In this document: positions 6,142-6,685 of the stretch, in pieces
Layout of the letters: each line of letters opens with the position of its first letter
Position numbering within the stretch: position 1 is the first letter of the stretch
Assembly: GCA_964372165.1 (NCBI GenBank)
Contig: CAYJPT010000128.1
Location: 1 to 6,685 of the forward strand
Origin: CAYJAD01 sp964372165
GTDB lineage: Bacteria; Desulfobacterota; Desulfovibrionia; Desulfovibrionales; Desulfovibrionaceae
DNA: 6,685 nt
Direction of reading: 5' to 3'
The notes under the pieces: generated by a model
Database searches by the model: none
Told to the model about the DNA's origin: nothing
Seen by the model: the letters and a program-made list of their open reading frames with translations, nothing else
Translations under genes and position numbers: made by a program

Positions 6142-6147
6142 AAGGAG
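6142..6147 (+). promoter_or_regulatory. Strong Shine-Dalgarno placed before a start-stop ATG-TAA
   Basis: AAGGAG lies 6 nt before an ATG (6154-6156) that is followed at once by TAA (6157-6159). The TTG of the hydrophobic ORF at 6161 lies 13 nt from the AAGGAG, which is too far for efficient use by itself. Ribosomes held at the start-stop could reinitiate at the TTG one base past the TAA. Confidence 0.35.
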
Positions 6148-6160
6148 TTCGTGATGTAAT

Positions 6161-6367
6161 TTGAAAAAAGCTATCTTAATCCACATGGGTGAACTCATTA
6201 GCATGTGTGTATTAGCGTGTCAATACATAATGGTATTTTTAATTGCATTAATAGTATTATACATTGTTTTATTAGCATTTAAAAATAATAATATAATATT
6301 GAATATAAGATATCTAGTGATTTTTTTCACTTTCAAGTTGATGATTATTGCTTTTTATATTGATTAA
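6161..6367 (+). CDS. Doubtful small hydrophobic two-helix protein
   Basis: An open frame of 68 codons from a TTG start, with Met-Lys-Lys at the N-terminus and two hydrophobic stretches (about residues 12-40 and 46-66) separated by F-K-N-N-N. It would be a small inner-membrane protein. I do not recognise a family. Arguments for a gene are the AAGGAG just upstream and the Lys-rich start. Arguments against are the rare TTG start with poor spacing, the ease with which AT-rich DNA gives hydrophobic frames by chance, and a CRP/FNR-like dyad inside it (6313-6330). An internal ATG (6188) has no ribosome-binding site. If real, its size and character would suit a small membrane peptide such as a type I toxin, but nothing confirms that. 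Confidence 0.22.
   Translation: MKKAILIHMGELISMCVLACQYIMVFLIALIVLYIVLLAFKNNNIILNIRYLVIFFTFKLMIIAFYID
6313..6330. promoter_or_regulatory. CRP/FNR-like dyad, copy 2
   Basis: AGTGA-N6-TCACT (6316-6331) is a perfect 5-bp dyad with the 6-bp spacing of CRP/FNR-family sites. The segment 6313-6330 matches 6002-6019 at 17 of 18 positions. It lies within the doubtful hydrophobic ORF, about 440 bp upstream of the EAL gene. Confidence 0.35.
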
Positions 6368-6511
6368 AAGTAACTATTTAAATTTTAGAACAATTAATTC
6401 ATTACATCTGCTCAAATACAAGCAAAGGCGGTATTCCCATATTAAATGGGTGTGCAAAATATGCACTAGATAAGAGTCCTGCACAATTACTTTTTCAGTA
6501 TAGTATTTTAT

Positions 6512-6532
6512 GTTGACATCACTACTGTCAAC
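6512..6532. repeat. 7-bp inverted repeat at the border of the GC-richer island
   Basis: GTTGACA (6512-6518) and TGTCAAC (6526-6532) are exact reverse complements with a 7-nt spacer. The symmetric spacing fits an operator for a dimeric regulator. TTGACA also resembles a -35 box, but no -10 lies at the right distance. Confidence 0.4.
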
Positions 6533-6559
6533 TTAAGTGAAGGCACGCGTTGCTCTCGA

Positions 6560-6592
6560 TTTTCGTAAGGCTCATACTTCGCCTAACGAAAA
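6560..6592. repeat. 12-position stem-loop with one mismatch
   Basis: TTTTCGTAAGGC (6560-6571) pairs with GCCTAACGAAAA (6581-6592) at 11 of 12 positions around a 9-nt loop. It is the longest single stem in the right-hand island. No T-tract follows on either strand, so it does not look like a terminator. Confidence 0.5.
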
Positions 6593-6607
6593 CACCCTTT
6601 TGGGGTG
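6593..6607. repeat. GC-rich 5-bp stem-loop
   Basis: CACCC (6593-6597) pairs with GGGTG (6603-6607) around TTTTG, abutting the preceding stem. GCGTTGC occurs on both sides of these two stems (6547-6553 and 6609-6615), giving the pair a direct-repeat frame. Confidence 0.35.
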
Positions 6608-6629
6608 GGCGTTGCCTCGGACTTGCTCC

Positions 6630-6682
6630 GGCACTTAACAGTGCAATAAAATTGCACTTATACCCTAAAGGGCACAAGTGCC
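6630..6682. repeat. Nested and competing inverted repeats at the right edge
   Basis: AGTGCAAT (6640-6647) and ATTGCACT (6651-6658) form a perfect 8-bp stem with an AAA loop, enclosed by GGCACTT/AAGTGCC (6630-6636 with 6676-6682). AGTGC at 6640-6644 can instead pair with GCACT at 6631-6635, and GGCAC at 6671-6675 can pair locally with GTGCC at 6678-6682. The region can therefore fold in two mutually exclusive ways. Confidence 0.5.
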
Positions 6683-6685
6683 TAC

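Larger units (their letters stand above)
6368..6685. other. Intergenic stretch with clustered small stem-loops
   Basis: No coding frame, tRNA or rRNA is recognisable here on either strand. The left part is AT-rich, with weak hairpins CCCAT/ATGGG (6436-6450) and GTGCA/TGCAC (6452-6466). From about 6541 the base composition becomes clearly more GC-rich and inverted repeats become dense up to the right edge, where the element is cut. Confidence 0.5.

Noticed and set aside
6082..6159. 25-codon frame ending at the TAA before the hydrophobic ORF
   Set aside because: It has no ribosome-binding site, and its ATG lies upstream of the candidate transcription start. I mention it only as part of the start-stop finding.
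6400..6540. Possible tRNA or small-RNA gene in the AT-rich gap
   Set aside because: No cloverleaf, T-loop motif or acceptor pairing could be built, and the hairpins there have only 5-7 bp stems.
1..6685. CRISPR array, insertion sequence or transposase
   Set aside because: No regularly spaced repeats, no transposase frame and no terminal inverted repeats with target duplications were seen inside the window.

Overview
The window comes from an AT-rich (about one third G+C by eye) Gram-negative bacterium. Both large proteins are membrane-anchored with periplasmic sensor halves: one has a signal peptide and tandem solute-binding domains, the other has a CxxCH c-type heme motif outside the membrane. 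Tll0287-like (DUF3365) heme sensors and long substrate-binding/GGDEF/EAL proteins are common in anaerobic or microaerophilic Proteobacteria. A low-GC Desulfovibrionaceae-like host fits, but the sequence alone does not fix the taxon.

Layout. Positions 1-263 (+) hold the C-terminal end of an adenosine-deaminase-like enzyme cut by the window edge. Positions 264-462 are a 199-bp convergent intergenic region with a row of five short stem-loops. Positions 463-2904 (-) encode an 813-residue heme-containing sensor built like a hybrid histidine kinase (heme sensor, DHp, ATPase, receiver, HPt) whose phosphotransfer histidines are replaced. Positions 2941-5877 (-) encode a 978-residue protein: signal peptide, two solute-binding domains, one membrane helix, a degenerate GGDEF domain and a complete EAL domain. 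The two large genes point the same way, are 36 bp apart, and are probably one operon read right to left with the EAL gene first. Positions 5878-6160 are the upstream regulatory region, with a candidate extended -10, two dyads, and a hairpin that presents the ribosome-binding site in its loop and pairs the start codon. Positions 6161-6367 (+) are a doubtful small hydrophobic ORF. Positions 6368-6685 contain no gene I can support, but the last 150 bp form a GC-richer island of nested inverted repeats that runs off the right edge.

Working model (inference). The pair may form one c-di-GMP module. The first gene senses a small periplasmic ligand and hydrolyses c-di-GMP through its intact EAL domain. 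The second reads redox state or a gas through heme, but appears unable to run a phosphorelay, so it would act as a scaffold or allosteric partner. The most striking DNA signal is a perfect 32-bp palindrome (2761-2792) inside the 5' part of the heme-sensor gene. Several other strong inverted repeats also lie inside the coding sequences.
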